Assembly: GCA_024734555.1 (NCBI GenBank)
Contig: JANPWX010000055.1
Span: forward strand, 251,242-315,241
DNA from: Trochalopteron elliotii
Taxonomy: Eukaryota; Chordata; Aves; Passeriformes; Leiothrichidae
Direction: 5' to 3'
Length of the DNA: 64,000 bases
Of the stretch, positions 23,781 through 37,685 are shown in pieces. A program made the position numbers and the translations under genes. How positions within the stretch are numbered: the stretch's first letter is position 1; each line of letters starts with the position of its first letter. A model generated the notes under the pieces. That model had not been told where the DNA came from and did not search any database. It saw nothing but the letters and a program-made list of their open reading frames with translations.

Positions 23781-25002
23781 CTCAGTCAGCTGAAAAATGC
23801 TCTAAAACCAGCCTATGCTCCTAAGAGTAAAGGATACTGCCATGAATTGGACCATCTCTCTAAAACAAGGCAATCTTTGCTGGGAAATTACAGGTTCTTT
23901 TCTCCATTACGGTCACTGGGACCATGAACCTTTTATTCCCATCAATGTGGCAGGGAGGAAGCAGTAGAGACAGGTTGAGCAACACCAGCCTGAAATTCTG
24001 AACAACTGTCTTCTGATTCAGTTCTTTTAAAAGCACTTTTGTGGCACAGCAATGACCTGGCATTGGCCGTGTGACAAAATATTTTGGCCGTTTTATTTTA
24101 AATATTTTGAAGGTGTCAGCTTTTTTTCATTATTATTTTTTAAAAAATTACTAAATAAAAGAAATATTTAGCCATGTCAAGAGGAAAAATGTATTCCCCT
24201 TTTGAAATATTCTTATTGTTTTGTTTGTTGTTTTTAAATACCGAAGTTTTGAAAATTCAGCTGAATTTAGTGCTCCTTTGAGCTGGTGCTGTTGTTTCTG
24301 TTCTTCCTACCTTCAGCCTCATGGTTTTGCCTTCTTTTTCTATTAGATACCCAGAAGTGGGTGTCAGATTGAAAAGCAGTGCTGGGAACAATGCCAAATG
24401 AGCCATTGAGAAGCCTCACAATAGCTGTCATTCTGCCCATGCTGTGTGCTGGGCAGCACCAGCCCTTTTCCCTTGGCACCCTCCTCTCTCCTGCCTCACT
24501 GCTCTGCCTTTTGCCATGTTCCCACCTCGGGAGGGGAGGTGTGATGTGAGCCATGGCAGCTCCTGGCTGCTCCCAGGGGTCAGGTCAGGGCCAGAGCTGC
24601 TCTATGAGGCTGTGACCCCCCAGTTCAGGAGCGGGGTGAGGGGACAAGCTTCTTTCTGGAGCCAGAGCTGCTTAGGTACAGCCCCTGGCACACCTTGCAA
24701 AGGGGCTTTTTTTCATCTTAGCCAACCCCAGCAGACATAGCCAAGTGGCAAAACAGCCAAGGTGTGAGCCAAGGGTGCCTACAGAGCCTGACAGCTGTGG
24801 GTCAGGAGGCTAGCTACCATCCCCTCACACCCTAGGAGAGGTTGCTCCAGGGTTACCCAGTGAGCAAAAGGCATTTCACCGATGCCAGACCCTGGTGTGC
24901 TCCCCTGGTGTCTGACAGAGTCAGTGGCCATCCCCGAGCTGACCACAAGGAGCTTCTAAGGGATGCAGCTCCAAGGGAAATTCAGGCAGGAGAGGTGAAA
25001 AA

Positions 25003-25054
25003 GTACTGTACAGTGTACAGTGTTTTTTCACTGTACAGTGAAGAAGTGCTGTAC
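25003..25054. repeat. Short inverted repeat / hairpin
   Basis: 'cagtgtacagtg' is followed by six thymines and then 'cactgtacagtg', which is itself a perfect 12-base palindrome. The arms around the T loop pair over about 12 bases with one mismatch, and related 'ctgtac' pieces extend on each side. It could form a small hairpin. No RNA gene class is recognised. Confidence 0.5.
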
Positions 25055-26260
25055 CGAAAGGGGAAGGGCATGCTGACAGCATGGGGGTTTGTGGAACAAG
25101 CTGTTCTTTACTGCTGTCAATTTTTGTCAAAGAATGTAATAAAATTATATGGACTAAGAGGGCTGTTGACCTCTGCTCTTAAAATAAAGCTTCTTTGGAG
25201 AAGGAAAAAAAAAGTTCTGACATCCAAAATTCTTCTATTCTGTTATCCATCACCCTTTTGAATTTTGGAGGTAAAAGTTTTCTCTGCTAGTTCTGTAGAT
25301 ATTCTTATTACATCCAGGGATCACAAAACACTGTATGGTACAGAGAATGACCTAAAGCAGAGAAATGTCAATCCAAGGTAGCACAAACGCTGCAGAACGG
25401 GCACTTGGGATCTCAGGAAGACACTCTGTGTGCTTTTCACATGCACTCTGATGATTCATCCCAGACAGTTCGAGGAGTTTCCTCCCCCAGATGTCCACCA
25501 GACCCTTCTGCCACAGCAAGAGCAGAGGCGGGAGGACCAGGGACGTGTTTGTTCACTCCTGAGCTGCTGCAGTTCACAGCCCAGAGTACTAATGTGAGAA
25601 CTGATGGCCACTGAAGTCACGCCAGTCTCAACTGCACTGCTTGAGGAGAGGACATGGCACTGGTTCTGCTGCCTCTGTATGGGTGGGATAATATCAGCAG
25701 GGAGAAGGGGCACCAGCTGATCAGAGTGACCCCTTCAGCTGCTGCAGCTGAATCTGCCAGGGACAGTGAGCTGCAGCTCCTAAACTGGCTCACTATAAAT
25801 AAACTGTATTTTAGAGGCTTCTTCATGATCATAAATTCTAGTTCAGCATGAACTTTCTAATCTGGCAACTCACAGGACTGAAAATCCTTAAAGGACTCAT
25901 GCACACAAATATTGTGCTGGAGTGGGGCATGGAGTTTATAGCTTTTGGGAAGATAATAATGCTCCCATTGTTAGGGCTGGGTTATTTTACTTCTTAAGAC
26001 TGGCTTTGCTCCAAAAACTAGCAGATGTTATCAAAGCCAAACCTGCAAGGATGAGATGTATGTACATATCATTAAGCAATGCAACTTTTTCTTAATTACT
26101 TTTAAAAGGCTGATACGATGCATGTCACATTATGAGTAATTACTTACCATGGCAGTAACACCAAGAGCACAAAAGCCGGCTGCTAAATAAGATCTGAGGT
26201 CTCTGAGAAAGGCTCATTTCCTAGGAAATGCAGTGTTGGTTTTCGCTGCAGTTGGGTTTT

Positions 26261-26310
26261 CATAAAATAAGCAGTTAAAGAAATACGCCTAAATAGATGA
26301 TTTACAGCTC
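26261..26310 (+). repeat. Diverged direct repeat, copy 1
   Basis: It starts with 'cataaaataagca', identical to copy 2 at 26802-26814. Over the following 37 bases about two thirds of positions agree, including 'gcctaa' and a shared 'gctc' end. It is either a local duplication or two remnants of an unrecognised old repeat. Confidence 0.5.
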
Positions 26311-26801
26311 CCATTTTTTTGTTGTGCTCAAAATAGGAGGGTGAGTGAGAACACAGCTCTCTGTGTCCTTCCACGTGGGCATGGGCCCTGTGGGGAGTGG
26401 AGGGCTTTGGATTAGGTGCACCAGATCCCAGAGAAAGTCCTTTTTCTGCACCAAGGCCTGCCCCAAATCCACAGAGGAGCTCAGAGCTGATCACTATTGA
26501 GTGATACAAACACTAAAATAGAGCTGAAACTGGGCTTTACACAGATCCAGCCACTGCTTGGGTGTATGAGGGGAGGTTCCTCAGATATCTGAGTGTTATC
26601 CAGGTTCTATATGTACAGAATAAGTTGAGGCACTGCTCTTTCTGCTGCTAGGTATTGAGTTATTTTTCTATTGTTGCTTTTCTTGTTGCTCAAAAATAAT
26701 TTTCATTTCTGTGGGAAGACCATTGCTATTTTTGCTTCTCTGTACAATTTTGCCTCTACGCTATTATCTCATTAAAGTGCTGAACACCTCCCTCTCCACT
26801 T

Positions 26802-26851
26802 CATAAAATAAGCAATCACAGTAATGTGCCTAATTAGCTGCTTTCTTGCTC
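26802..26851 (+). repeat. Diverged direct repeat, copy 2
   Basis: The counterpart of 26261-26310, 541 bases downstream and in the same orientation. The first 13 bases are identical and the rest is diverged. This copy contains a 'cctaattagc' homeodomain-type site where copy 1 has 'cctaaatagatg'. Confidence 0.5.
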
Positions 26852-29659
26852 ATTTGTGTTTCTCAAAGCATGAAAAGTTAGCATCACGTGAGGACTTTGC
26901 ATCTTTGCACAAAGCTCCTATTCTTCAAGAGAGCTGAGCATCTTCTTTTCTACTTGAAGCGTTCTGCATCTTCCAGCAATGGGCTCTTTGGTCTGCCATA
27001 AATAATTTTGTTGGCCTGCTTGGCTCAGTGATGCATGAGATGTGGGTAAATAAAGGGAAAGGTGGGCTTCAATTGGTACCTCCTTGGAAAAGCTTGAGGT
27101 TTCAGTGGACTTATCTTTATACACATCCTTTTCAGACAGGCAAAATTAATTATCCTGCTGCTGCTTGAACAGGAAGACATGGATCTGATCCTGCCTCCTT
27201 AGAAATGATGTCATTAGCTGAAGCAGGAGAAAGCTTGGTATCCAGGGCAGATGCTGCAGCACAGGCAGGTTTGCTGTGTGCAGTGAGGGCATGGTGATGA
27301 CCTTCATCGCCCAACTGACTTAGGGGGGGAATGGCCATGGCACAGAACCCTTGTCTCCGCTCAGCCCCTCACATGCTTGTTAACTTCTAAAGCATAATCC
27401 TGTTCATTTCCCTCTTTTCTTTGAAATCACTTCTGTGTACACAGCTGTGATATAATTTCAAGTTATAGAGCAGAGCCTAAAACTCCTCAAAAGCATATTT
27501 ATTGATATTTGGGGTTTTTTTCCCCCCTGAGATCCAGAATCAGCAGTTTGATGCTACCCAGACCTAGTCTTTTTGGCCCCTGTGATATTGTGGCTTAGCT
27601 TGATTTCCTCTGTATTTTCAAGAGTTGGCCACCTGTCTGTTTAGGCTTCAAAGATTTTGCTACAAAGATGGGTTCTGCCTTGATAATACAGTGTAGTCAC
27701 AGCCTCCTTGTCCTCCTTCCAACTTCTACTCGTTCAATTTGCAAATTAAAACAAATGAGCCAAGTTGGGTTCCTGTTTGTTTGCTTGCTGCTGGCCTTAA
27801 AAACTCGAGGAGGGGTCTGGACACGAGGCTGTGTTCCTTGAAACTTGCAGATCCCCATGAACAGGGGGTGGAGGTGTTCCAGCTGGAGCGCCCTCGAGCC
27901 GAGCCGTGCAGCTGGCAGGACAAGGGCTGCAGTTCCCTGCTGGAATCCACTCTCCCCTCGACCTGCCAGAGACTGGAGCTGCTAACTTTCCAGGCAGCCT
28001 GCAAAAGTCATCTTTTATCCCTTTGTTAAAGAAGCCTTGTGGCTTGAGATGGATCTGTGTGTGGGCAGACCTTTAGTCTGGGATTCCAAGTGATAGAAAG
28101 GCTCTCCAGGGTACTGGATAGGCACTGACTGTTGCACTTAAAACCCTGGCAGTGACAGAGCCCTGATTCTCCTGGGACTGGCTGCACAGGACTTTGCCAG
28201 TGAAAGCTGGACCTTAACTGGGATCACAGCTAGTGATAAGAAGCTGAACCCCAGAGGAACAATGTGATGAGCAGATCCTGAAACGTGTCAACTGAATTAA
28301 TTTGATTTTGCTCGATGGGAGAAGCAACAGACACAAAACACTTCAGTGCTGTTTGAGAATATTATTGCAACATTTGAAAACAATTATTGCTCTTTGTATT
28401 ACAGTGGTACTAAGCCTCTGGCTACTTGAATGGGAAAGAGACTGAAAAATTGTCTACAGCCAAGGCAGATAACTGCAGATGCTGAGGAAGGGAAGGACTG
28501 TGGGGTTCCCCAAAAACATGAGGGCAGTCAGTGAAAGAACAGAGAGATGAATTTGTTGCCTTACCAGGAACTCCATTTAAAAGTAAATAGGCCTGAAGCT
28601 GTTGGGACTCAAAATATAGCAGTGAGATTCTGCAAGATGCAAATCAGGGAAAAGGTACAAAGAAATGCAGTTCTGTTTCTGACCTCTCACAGTGCAGAAG
28701 CAGCAAGATTTGGGGGGATTTTGTGTGACATTGGTGTGAGCTTGATTTACAAGGTGCTACAGATATGATGAAGTTACTTGTTTGCTGAATCTATCACGGG
28801 AGGAAAAATCCACTGGCCCATATTACTCTGCATGAATAAGTTTCTGAATTTGTGTAACTTCTGTCTCATTGTGCCATTTATCTTTTGGAATCACCATTAT
28901 GAGATTTGTGTCAGGCTTTTCTATTTGGTTGCAAGACTGCTTTGCAGAATCTTCTCTCTTGTTTGTGTGGTGGATGTGTGTATGATAAAAAGCTAAGATT
29001 GCATCATCTTTAATAAAAGCTAAGATGTATAGCCTAAAGAAATCAGATTAGTTGTAGAGAAAGAAATCAATCAGGTTGGCAAATTGCATCTGTGGGACAA
29101 AGTGCAAAATGTTTGTTTCATATAGTATTTATTGAACAAATTTGTTGAGAAGATGGTTAAAAATGCTCTACAAGAAAAAAAATGGGAACCATTTTGTTCA
29201 ATTTAAATGGCATTGATGTATTCTTTATATGATGAATTCTTGCAATATTACCAACAACAGTTCCTGATAAAGTACTTTACACAATTGCCTCACAGGGCAT
29301 TTTGAGATAAAAGTATATATCGGAGATTGTAAAGTGGCTGCATCCAATTTATATATAATGGAACCCACTACAGCCATCCTCCAAAATTCAATAGATCAGG
29401 AATCACATTACACTTCCGTGAGTTTGGGGTAGTAGGAGCTTTAAAGAGCATCCAAAAGAAAAAGGCAACTTTAAATCATATTTAATGAACCCCATGTATT
29501 TTATACACGTGATTAAAATGTTTTGTTTCTGTTTTTCATTTTGCTGGGTGATGCTGAAGAAAAATCCAAAGTTCAAGCCTGTGAAACTGATCATCTGCTT
29601 GTTCTCAAGTGAAAATTCAGTTTAACTGAACACAGCAAACCATTTAAAGTGCTGGACTG

Positions 29660-29675
29660 AAAAAAAAAAAAAAAG
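29660..29675. repeat. Poly(A)-rich run
   Basis: About 14 adenines followed by 'gaaaaagcag'. No retroposed body was recognised upstream. It is recorded as a simple homopolymer. Confidence 0.75.
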
Positions 29676-30084
29676 AAAAAGCAGATCTGTACAGAGGATC
29701 CATTTTAATATTTCCTAGCAAAACCACTAAATTAAAATGTAGTATAGACAGATAAAGGGTCATGGAGTACAATGGTGTTTTTTTCTTTTATTCCTCTATG
29801 CCTACAGCCTTGAAAACAACCCACAATAGACACAAACCTGGACGAGTAGAAGGCCCATTTTTGCTGGTTCCTACCTATTTCCTGAAGGGAATAAAAGTGC
29901 TTTATGCTTCCATCCAAGTGGATAGGTGGCACCTTGTGTGCTGCAGCCAGACCTGCAATGCGGCCAATCCTTGGCCATCGTGCCTGCATGGGCAAGGAGT
30001 TGTTCTTGTGCAGAGGAGTTGTTCAAGGAGTGCAGAGGAAGCCACAGGCAAGCCTTTGAGCAGAGCAAGGGGTCAGAGAGCAGG

Positions 30085-30262
30085 TTGATGGTGTTCAAGC
30101 CCATAGGGCTGGAAGGTGGCCATTGGTTGGTGTTGTTTTGTCAAGAGATGCTTTGTAGAGAAACTTAGATCTTAATCCCCTCTCCTCTGAGTGGTACTTG
30201 AGTATGTGCATTTGTGATCTTCCAGGTCTTTTCCAACCTTAATGATTCCATGATTTTGTGCA
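30085..30262 (+). mobile_element. CR1 LINE 3'-end remnant
   Basis: A weak, diverged sense CR1 tail. It starts near 'gttgatggtgttcaagccca' and ends in 'ccaggtcttttccaacctta' then 'atgattccatgattttgtg', the usual terminal motif. The middle is heavily diverged, so the 5' edge is uncertain. Confidence 0.7.
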
Positions 30263-33200
30263 TGTGTAAGGTACATGCATGATTGCACCATTGCTTAAAA
30301 ATCTGTTCTGTGTGGTGACAGTCAATAATTCTTACTAATTTTCAAAGAAAGTGTTGTTCTTTCAGTTGTCCTTTCATACTGCCCCATGTACAAAATACAT
30401 CAGAGTGAAAATGGGCCCAGAGCAGGAACATTCAGATCAGCACTCAAAATGCCTCTGCTCTGGCAGTATCCTAAACCAGAACAATTGCACTGCAATCAGC
30501 AGAGCTCTGCCTGTGTAAAGCTGAGAACAAGGTCAAGTCCTGAGCCTCTGAAAAACGAGTCTCCAGCTGAGTCTTTGTATTTCCCAGAGATTCTGTTACA
30601 CCAAATTGAAGCTAAAGCCAGGAAATGGACAGTACTTGCAAAATACAAGGTGACAGGACCAGAGAATTAAAGCTAAATGTGAAAAAAAACCCCAAAACAT
30701 AAATTTCAACAGATATGCTCCTGAATCCTGTGCTTCAAAAGCTAGGAAGCAGAGGTCATGACTTGGAGTTTACCACGGAGTTAGACCCTGATCCATTGGA
30801 TCAAACCAGCAGGCACATTGACAAAAGCAGGTCAAAATTTGTGGTGTCCTCACCAGCTGGATGGTGCATATGTGTCTGAGGAGAAGACATCATCTCTGGC
30901 TTGATGCTGCAGGGGTCATTTACATTGCAGTGGGATTCGTGCCTCTGGCTTTTGTCTGGAGTTCAGCATCTGGAGTGTGCTGCTGGTGTGTTTTGTGAAG
31001 GAAAATCAATATTAAAAGAGGAATGGGAGAAGCAGGGGCTTCAGCTTGCTGGTGCAAGCAGTGTGTGGGAGTGGGAAAGGCAAGGAGAGGCATCGGAATT
31101 CTGGTCACTCTAAACAAAGCCAACGGGAAGCAGCGACGCCGCTGCCGGGCTCGGCGGGGTCCTGGCTCACAAACCAGTGGTGAGCTCACTGAGATGCTGT
31201 GGGGAGCAGCAGGGGAAGCAGAGGGAGGAACAGGTTAGAGTTGGCAGAGCTGGGGCTACATGGGCAGCTCAGCCCCTCTGCTGTGCCAAGGCTGCCCTGG
31301 CTGGTGCTGGGGGAGCTGAGCCTCTGGGGCTCCACAGCAGCATCCTGGGCATGCCCCAGGTGGGAGGGCACAGACAGAGACCTGCACATTCCCCTGCACA
31401 CAGGCTGCCCTGGCATTATGCTGAGCTTCCCACACCAAGACAGCTGGAACTGAACCAGAGCCTCCCAGGCTGCCACTACAAGGTCCTTTCTTTAAGGACA
31501 TGTGCACTTAATGTCAGAATATTGAAACCATACCCACGTGAACAAAGTTAGTAAGCCAGTGATTCACTGCTGTTTCAAACCTCTATCTAACCACAGTAAA
31601 TTTCTACTCAGTAGTGACAGTCTGTGTCCACATGCAGGCTATGATTTACAGTTCTGTGTTTTGTATCAACAACATCTGGTTAACAAAAGAAGAAGAAAAA
31701 AAAAAGCCAAGAACATTTATTTTCTAACCTCTGTACCAGATGTTTTGTTATGCACAAGATCCAGGGATTATATCAGAAATAATTTAATTATTTTAAATGA
31801 ATAATCTGAAGTGTTTTTCCTAAAGTATGTCTCGTAACCACTAACAACATGAAAACATAGGAATGTGGAAAAATAAACTCATGTTTTACACAAATCTATA
31901 ATTGTATCTATTTTAAGGGCTCAAATATTATGGACCAAATCCTACCTTTTGATGCTAGTGTTGGGATTCTTGAAGATTTGCAGAGGACAGTATTAATTAT
32001 CAGGATTATGAGAGAGATAAGGTGGCAGAGAGCAACTGATACAGCAGAAGAAAGCAACAGCTCAGAAATGTGCCATGGGGAAGGGATGACACCAGAAGCA
32101 AACACGTCATCAAGGAGAGCAGCACTGGGCTGGGACACAAGCTGAGGCTCTCCAAGCACACAGGAGCTGTGCCCTGGCTCTCCCATGAGTCCCCTGTGGT
32201 CCCTGCACACCTGGGTTCCACCTGGACAGTGGCTGGAATGTGCCATCTCAGAGACAAAGCTACTTAGTTTGGTTTCTACTTTCCATCTTCCAGGGCAGAG
32301 TTGCTGAAGTGGGATCCCTCCCCGTTTGGCTGCTCTCTGGCTGCTGCAGCCCAGGTCAGGGTGGCCTTTTCCTCTCTAGGGACCCACTGTGACTCACAGA
32401 CCTGCTGTTGGCATGTGGCTTGCCCACAGCAGCAGTGTGAGAGCACATTCAAAGTTATGGAAAAAATTACTGTCATGATAGTTTCCATCTTTTGGAGGTA
32501 GATGCAAAATCCCTTAGATGTGTTTGATAAACAGAAATATTGTGGTGCTTGTCCTTTACAGAGCTTCAATTTTGAGTGTCAAAACTGCCCCATAGAACAC
32601 CAGAGAAAATTCTTTGCAATTTGGGGGTTATTATCATTCCTCACCATAATTTTTGCAGGGGTATCATAAGCTGATACAGAAACAGAGACATTTATAACTG
32701 CCTGGCCTGGATATCAGTCTTGAAGAACTAACAGTTAGTCAGAATTACGGTGATAGATTCTGTTGCAGCCTTCAAAAACATTCAGCCAAGTTAAAATGAA
32801 AGTAAATGCATCAATGGTAAAGCAGACAGTGGCTCTGTGTTGTGGTTTCAACCTTCTTTCAGGGGGTAACAGGTTTTTCTATTTTTCTGTGAGCTGTGGG
32901 AGCTGTAGCATGTATCAATCCCGTGTAGACCCAGCCAAAACTATTAGTTTTCTTGTTGCATAAAGATTTATCTGTAATTGCCAAGGTTTATTTTTATTTT
33001 CTTTGAATTACTGTTCTGGATGCATATAGATGCATAACAATTCCTAGTTTCCCTCCCTATATTCTTGTACAGCACAGATTGCTTATCAAATACAGTCTTA
33101 ACATTAAAGTGTCAAACAGGATTTGCAGAAAGCTATTTGGGTTTGTAGTTTAGGATGAACATTTATCAAATTGTGGATTAGCTGAATCATGCACTGAACC

Positions 33201-35033
33201 AAATTATTATTGTCTGTGATTAAATCACAAAGTGGTTATTGCCCTGTGTCATCTAAAGCACACGATAGCTTAAATCTTGAAAATCCCTTTTTAAGGTGGC
33301 TATAGGAGCTACATAACTCTGGGGTTTTAGGACCAGACTCTGTCCCTAGACAAAAAAAAATAATAGCTTTCAAAAGGTCATTTGGACTGATCCCTGTCTG
33401 CTTATATGGGCAGCACATTTGGGAAGGGAATGGATGGGTTTATTTGCATTTCAGACATACAGAATAGTTCTCAGTAAACAGATCTCTTTGTACCCAGCAC
33501 TGAAGTATTTATTCAAGGTACTGGCCAGAAAAGAGGAGTGAACTGTTCCTTCTCGTGCCTGAAAGGGCAGGGGCTGCCTGCTGGAGAGCATTGAGGCCCA
33601 GTTTGTTTGCCCTCATGCTGAGGGCACAGAGGACTGGCAGTGCCACTCCTCAGCCCTGGAGACCACAGGGTGACCAGCAGGGTCTCTCCTCAGCACCAGT
33701 GCAGCAGAATTTTACCACCCCAAAGGGGCACTTGAGGGGCTGCAGTCTCTCTAAAGAGGCTCAGTCTTCCTAAAGCTGCAGGAGCCTTTTTTGAGGGGCT
33801 GCTCCTGTGGTTGCTGCCTGCCCAAAAGGTGTGTTCCAGGCCAGCCCAGCACAGCACATGAAGGTGCTGGTAGCAAACCTTCCTGGTGACTGATGTCCAT
33901 GCTCCTCTTGTGCACCCTTCTGCAACCATCTAGCTGAGGAGCAAGACAGCTTCCAGCATCCCTATTTTCTCAGCCTTGCTGCTAGGGCACTACCCTCCTG
34001 ATGACAGCCTCGCTGAGTCACCAAGGAGAGAAGGATCTTTCCCAGAACTGTGGGCTGGAGGACACAGAGGCCGCTCCCCTGTCCTGGTGCATGCAGCAGG
34101 GCAGGTCACAGAGCTCAGGAGGAGTCATGAGCAGTAATCACCACTTTTCTTGGTGAACAGAGAGGAGGGAAGTCCTGGAAGGGCTTGTTTTCATGTTGCA
34201 ACAAGGGGTCACGGGGTGGAAAGGGCTGAGAGTCACTGCATTAGAGCGTGCTGGAGAAATGAGTCTGGCACAGCTGACAGCGGCGTGGCACTCGCAGCCC
34301 GTGGCAGTAGCACTGGCTGAAAGTATGCATTAGGCTGCCTTTGCTCCTCTACTTCACCCCCCTTGTCCTACTCTTTGACCTATTTTCTCTCACTGTTATC
34401 TAGTAATCTATTTTTTAAAGGCTCAGCCCAGTCTTTCCCGCTGGTTGCAGCTGATCCATCTCACTGCTAGCCTGTGAAACCAGCACCTCCTAAAGAAACA
34501 TCCCTCTGCCAATTACTCCAAAGGCATGGATTCAGCTCAGCATGAGAGCTTGATTGAAACCAGTTGGCTGTGCCAACGGGACAGGGATGGCTCAAGAGAG
34601 GCTTCGTACAAAGTATAGAAACTCTAAACAGATTCCTTCAGTCTTTCCTCCATCTATGCTCCACTAGAGCCAGCAAAGTCAGAAAAATGGCAATATTTTA
34701 CCGAAGGCAGGACTTATCCCACAGCTCTGCCATCCCCCTGGAAAGCCCACAGAAGGGAAGGAGAGAGTTGCAAAGAAAACTGCAGGAGGCAGACACAGAC
34801 TTTCGCTCTGAGCCTGCTTCTCCGAGACAGAGGGTTTGAGGTTTTCCAGCTAGCACAAGGAGCAAATCCTCTAAGCCCTGTGATTTCTCAGGCATGTGCC
34901 CTCGCCGTGGGCACCTTGAGTACGTGCACCCAGAGCACTTGCACAGAGGTCTGGCCCTGGGGGAGCTGTGCTGTGGCTGCAGCCCCGCCAGCTGAGGGGG
35001 AGGATGGAGGGAGCTGGATCACCACACCAAATG

Positions 35034-35055
35034 TCTGCTCTGCTCTGCTCTGCTC
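35034..35055. repeat. (TCTGC)n pentamer microsatellite
   Basis: Four and a half copies of TCTGC. A polypyrimidine stretch (cttttttccctttttttcc) lies about 50 bases downstream, at 35102-35130. Confidence 0.85.
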
Positions 35056-37685
35056 GTGTGCAGTCTCTCTGGCCCGCAGCCTTTTGGCTCACCCCACCTG
35101 CCTTTTTTCCCTTTTTTTCCTTTCCCCCAGCTGAACTGGCGGAGAGGAGGCTGCAGCTCCTTTCTGTCCCTGCAGCTTTCCTGTCTGGCTGACGCTGTGC
35201 CCTGGACACAGATGTCTGCTTAAATATGGATCCTGCGAGGCACAAGTTATGCTTGCAGGAAGAGTGTGGAGCAGGAAGATGCTGTGATCTGTAGGTGGGC
35301 TGTGAATTGCTGCCGTCCTGTGCAAGAATGAAATAACAATAACAACTAACAACATTCTGCCTTAAACTGTGGTTGTTTAGAGAGAAGATTCCGGTACATT
35401 TTCACAATTAATTATTTGTCCAGGCAGCTACTTCATTTAAAAGCGTCCCGTCCACATAGCTCACCCTCTGTGAGCTCATTAATGCTCAGGCTGTGTCACC
35501 TCAGGCTAACCTGGTGGCTGTTGATTGAGTCCCGTGACAGCTGTTTGCAGAGGTTTGCCCTGCTCCCTGCCAGCAGCCTGCCTTCCTCCTCCAAATTGCC
35601 TCTTGGTTCCAGGCAGGGTTCAAATTTCCGAGTGAACGCTATCCTGGGCAAAATGGTTGGATTTCTAAGAGTAATAGGTAAGGTGTGACAGGTAACATCC
35701 TGCACACCCCCAGGAGTGCTCCTGCATGTTACAGCTTGGAGGTGTTGGTCAAGGTGAACCCTGGACCAAGCCCATAAACATTTAAGTCCCAGAACAAATG
35801 TTTGGGGTTGTACAAACATGTTAATGACCTCCAGTTAATTGGCAAGCAATTACCTTGAAGTAAAAATAGCTTTCCCATTGCTGAGCAGTCACAAGAGAGT
35901 GTGTACCCCTATGAGCACTGAAATTTTTGGCCAAGGAGCCTTGTCCAGCTTGCCTTCTGGATCCTGGCAGGTTTGTGATCAAAAGTTTGTTGTCCCCAGC
36001 ACCAACTGCTGTTTGTTTGTGGTAGAGACTCAGCAAACAGAGCTGTCTGCCAAAGCTAATTTTCATGCTGCCCTTTAATAAAGTTCTGCAGTTCATAATG
36101 CAATGAAAAAGTAAGATCATATTGACTGGAAAAAGCGTGCAGTTCAGCAAGGGAAAGTACCTGCTGTGTGCACTATAAAGGAACTATCAGTGAAAGCTAG
36201 GTAAGTATTTTTAACCTAAAGATAGCCTGGCAGGCTATAATGCGTCTCCTACTGAATTTTGAATCTTTCTGATCCTTTGCATGACAAAAATACACAGCTG
36301 GACTGACTTCATTAGATGTGTATTGCAGCTGAGAACCAAGAGGCCTGCACCTTACACAGCTCTTGGGAATCCAAGTGGGACCTGTGGGCAGGTGTTTGAC
36401 CTGTTGGCCTCTCAGAGGTGGCCTCTCTGCCACCTACCAAAGCCAGCAGCATCTTTTCATGAAGTTTCCTGTCCATGCAAACCATCAACTTATCTTAGAA
36501 CTTGGATCAAATCCTTGCTTGATCCTCCACAATACCGTGGGGGAAAAAAGGTCCAGATTTTCCTGATCTGTAACTAAATCACGCCTGGGTTTCATTCCTG
36601 GAAGAGATTATCACAGCATTTCTAGGAAGGCAAAAACTGGGCACACGTGAATGAGCAGAGTCTGTCACTGAAGTCCCGTGACTCTGGGGCTCGTGGTGGC
36701 TGAGATGAGCTAGCATGTGGTGCAGGGTGGTTCCAGCTGCAGAGCTGCATCTGCTCCGTGTGCCCCAGAGTGTTGTGTGGCAGCGGGTGAGGTGCCTGCT
36801 GCCTGTTCCATCCCTGTCTCCAGCTGCTCCTGGCCATCCCTCTCTCCAGGCAGTGCATTGTCATACTGAGGAGGAGGGAAGCAGGTGACACTGGGAGCCT
36901 CAGGAGAGCCAGGGTGTCTGGCATCTGCACAGATTCCTCTGGATGCTGCAGTGTGGTGCAGGGTCAGTCCACAAAAATCTTTCCAAAGCAGCCGGAGGTC
37001 TCTGCCTTGTGTCCTGGAGGAGTGAGGGAGTGGCAGATGGAAAAAACAAAACTAGCAAAATGCATTTCACAATCCTGGCAGCAGTACTCAGCAAACAGAG
37101 GAACCACAATGATGGAGTCTCAGATTGCTCTCCCTGTGCAGCCTGGCTTTAGGAACTTTGGCCTTGTTGTGAGGCTTGAAAGGGCTCCTGTTCCCTCCGC
37201 TGGCTCCTATGGCCTTGCATTTGGTATCTTCAGGTGCTTCTAGCAGGAGGAGCTGTAATGAGTGCAGATACCAGAGCTTTCCAGGAAACATTCAGGTACA
37301 AGTGCAGCTCTGTTCACTGTAGCTGCCTTGAATTAAAGTTCTGTGCCTGTAGTGGCAGACAAAATTTCTGGCAAACATTTGGAAAAAAAAAAAAAGCAGC
37401 ATCAATCCAGAAAGGCACTGTGCACAAACTAAGCTTAGTATAAATGAGTACACCTGTGCTTGACACCAGGCACGTGATGAATGCTCTGCTACACCCTGGC
37501 CAAAATAAATTTGAAATAAATATCGGTGTGTACTGGTGGAAGATGAATGCTGGTCTTGTAAGCAGGACCGCATGTGGCAGAAACAGGAGCCTCCTGCTCC
37601 GCGTGTCAGCTGGGGATATCCACAGGGAGGGTCACGTGCGCTCCACTCGAGCTCACCAGCAGAGCTGGTGAAAACAGGTTTTGAT

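Noticed and set aside
32826..32860. 'tgttgtggtttcaacc' resembling the start of a passerine retroviral LTR
   Set aside because: The similarity is limited to about 16 bases. There is no matching end, duplicated LTR or flanking target duplication.
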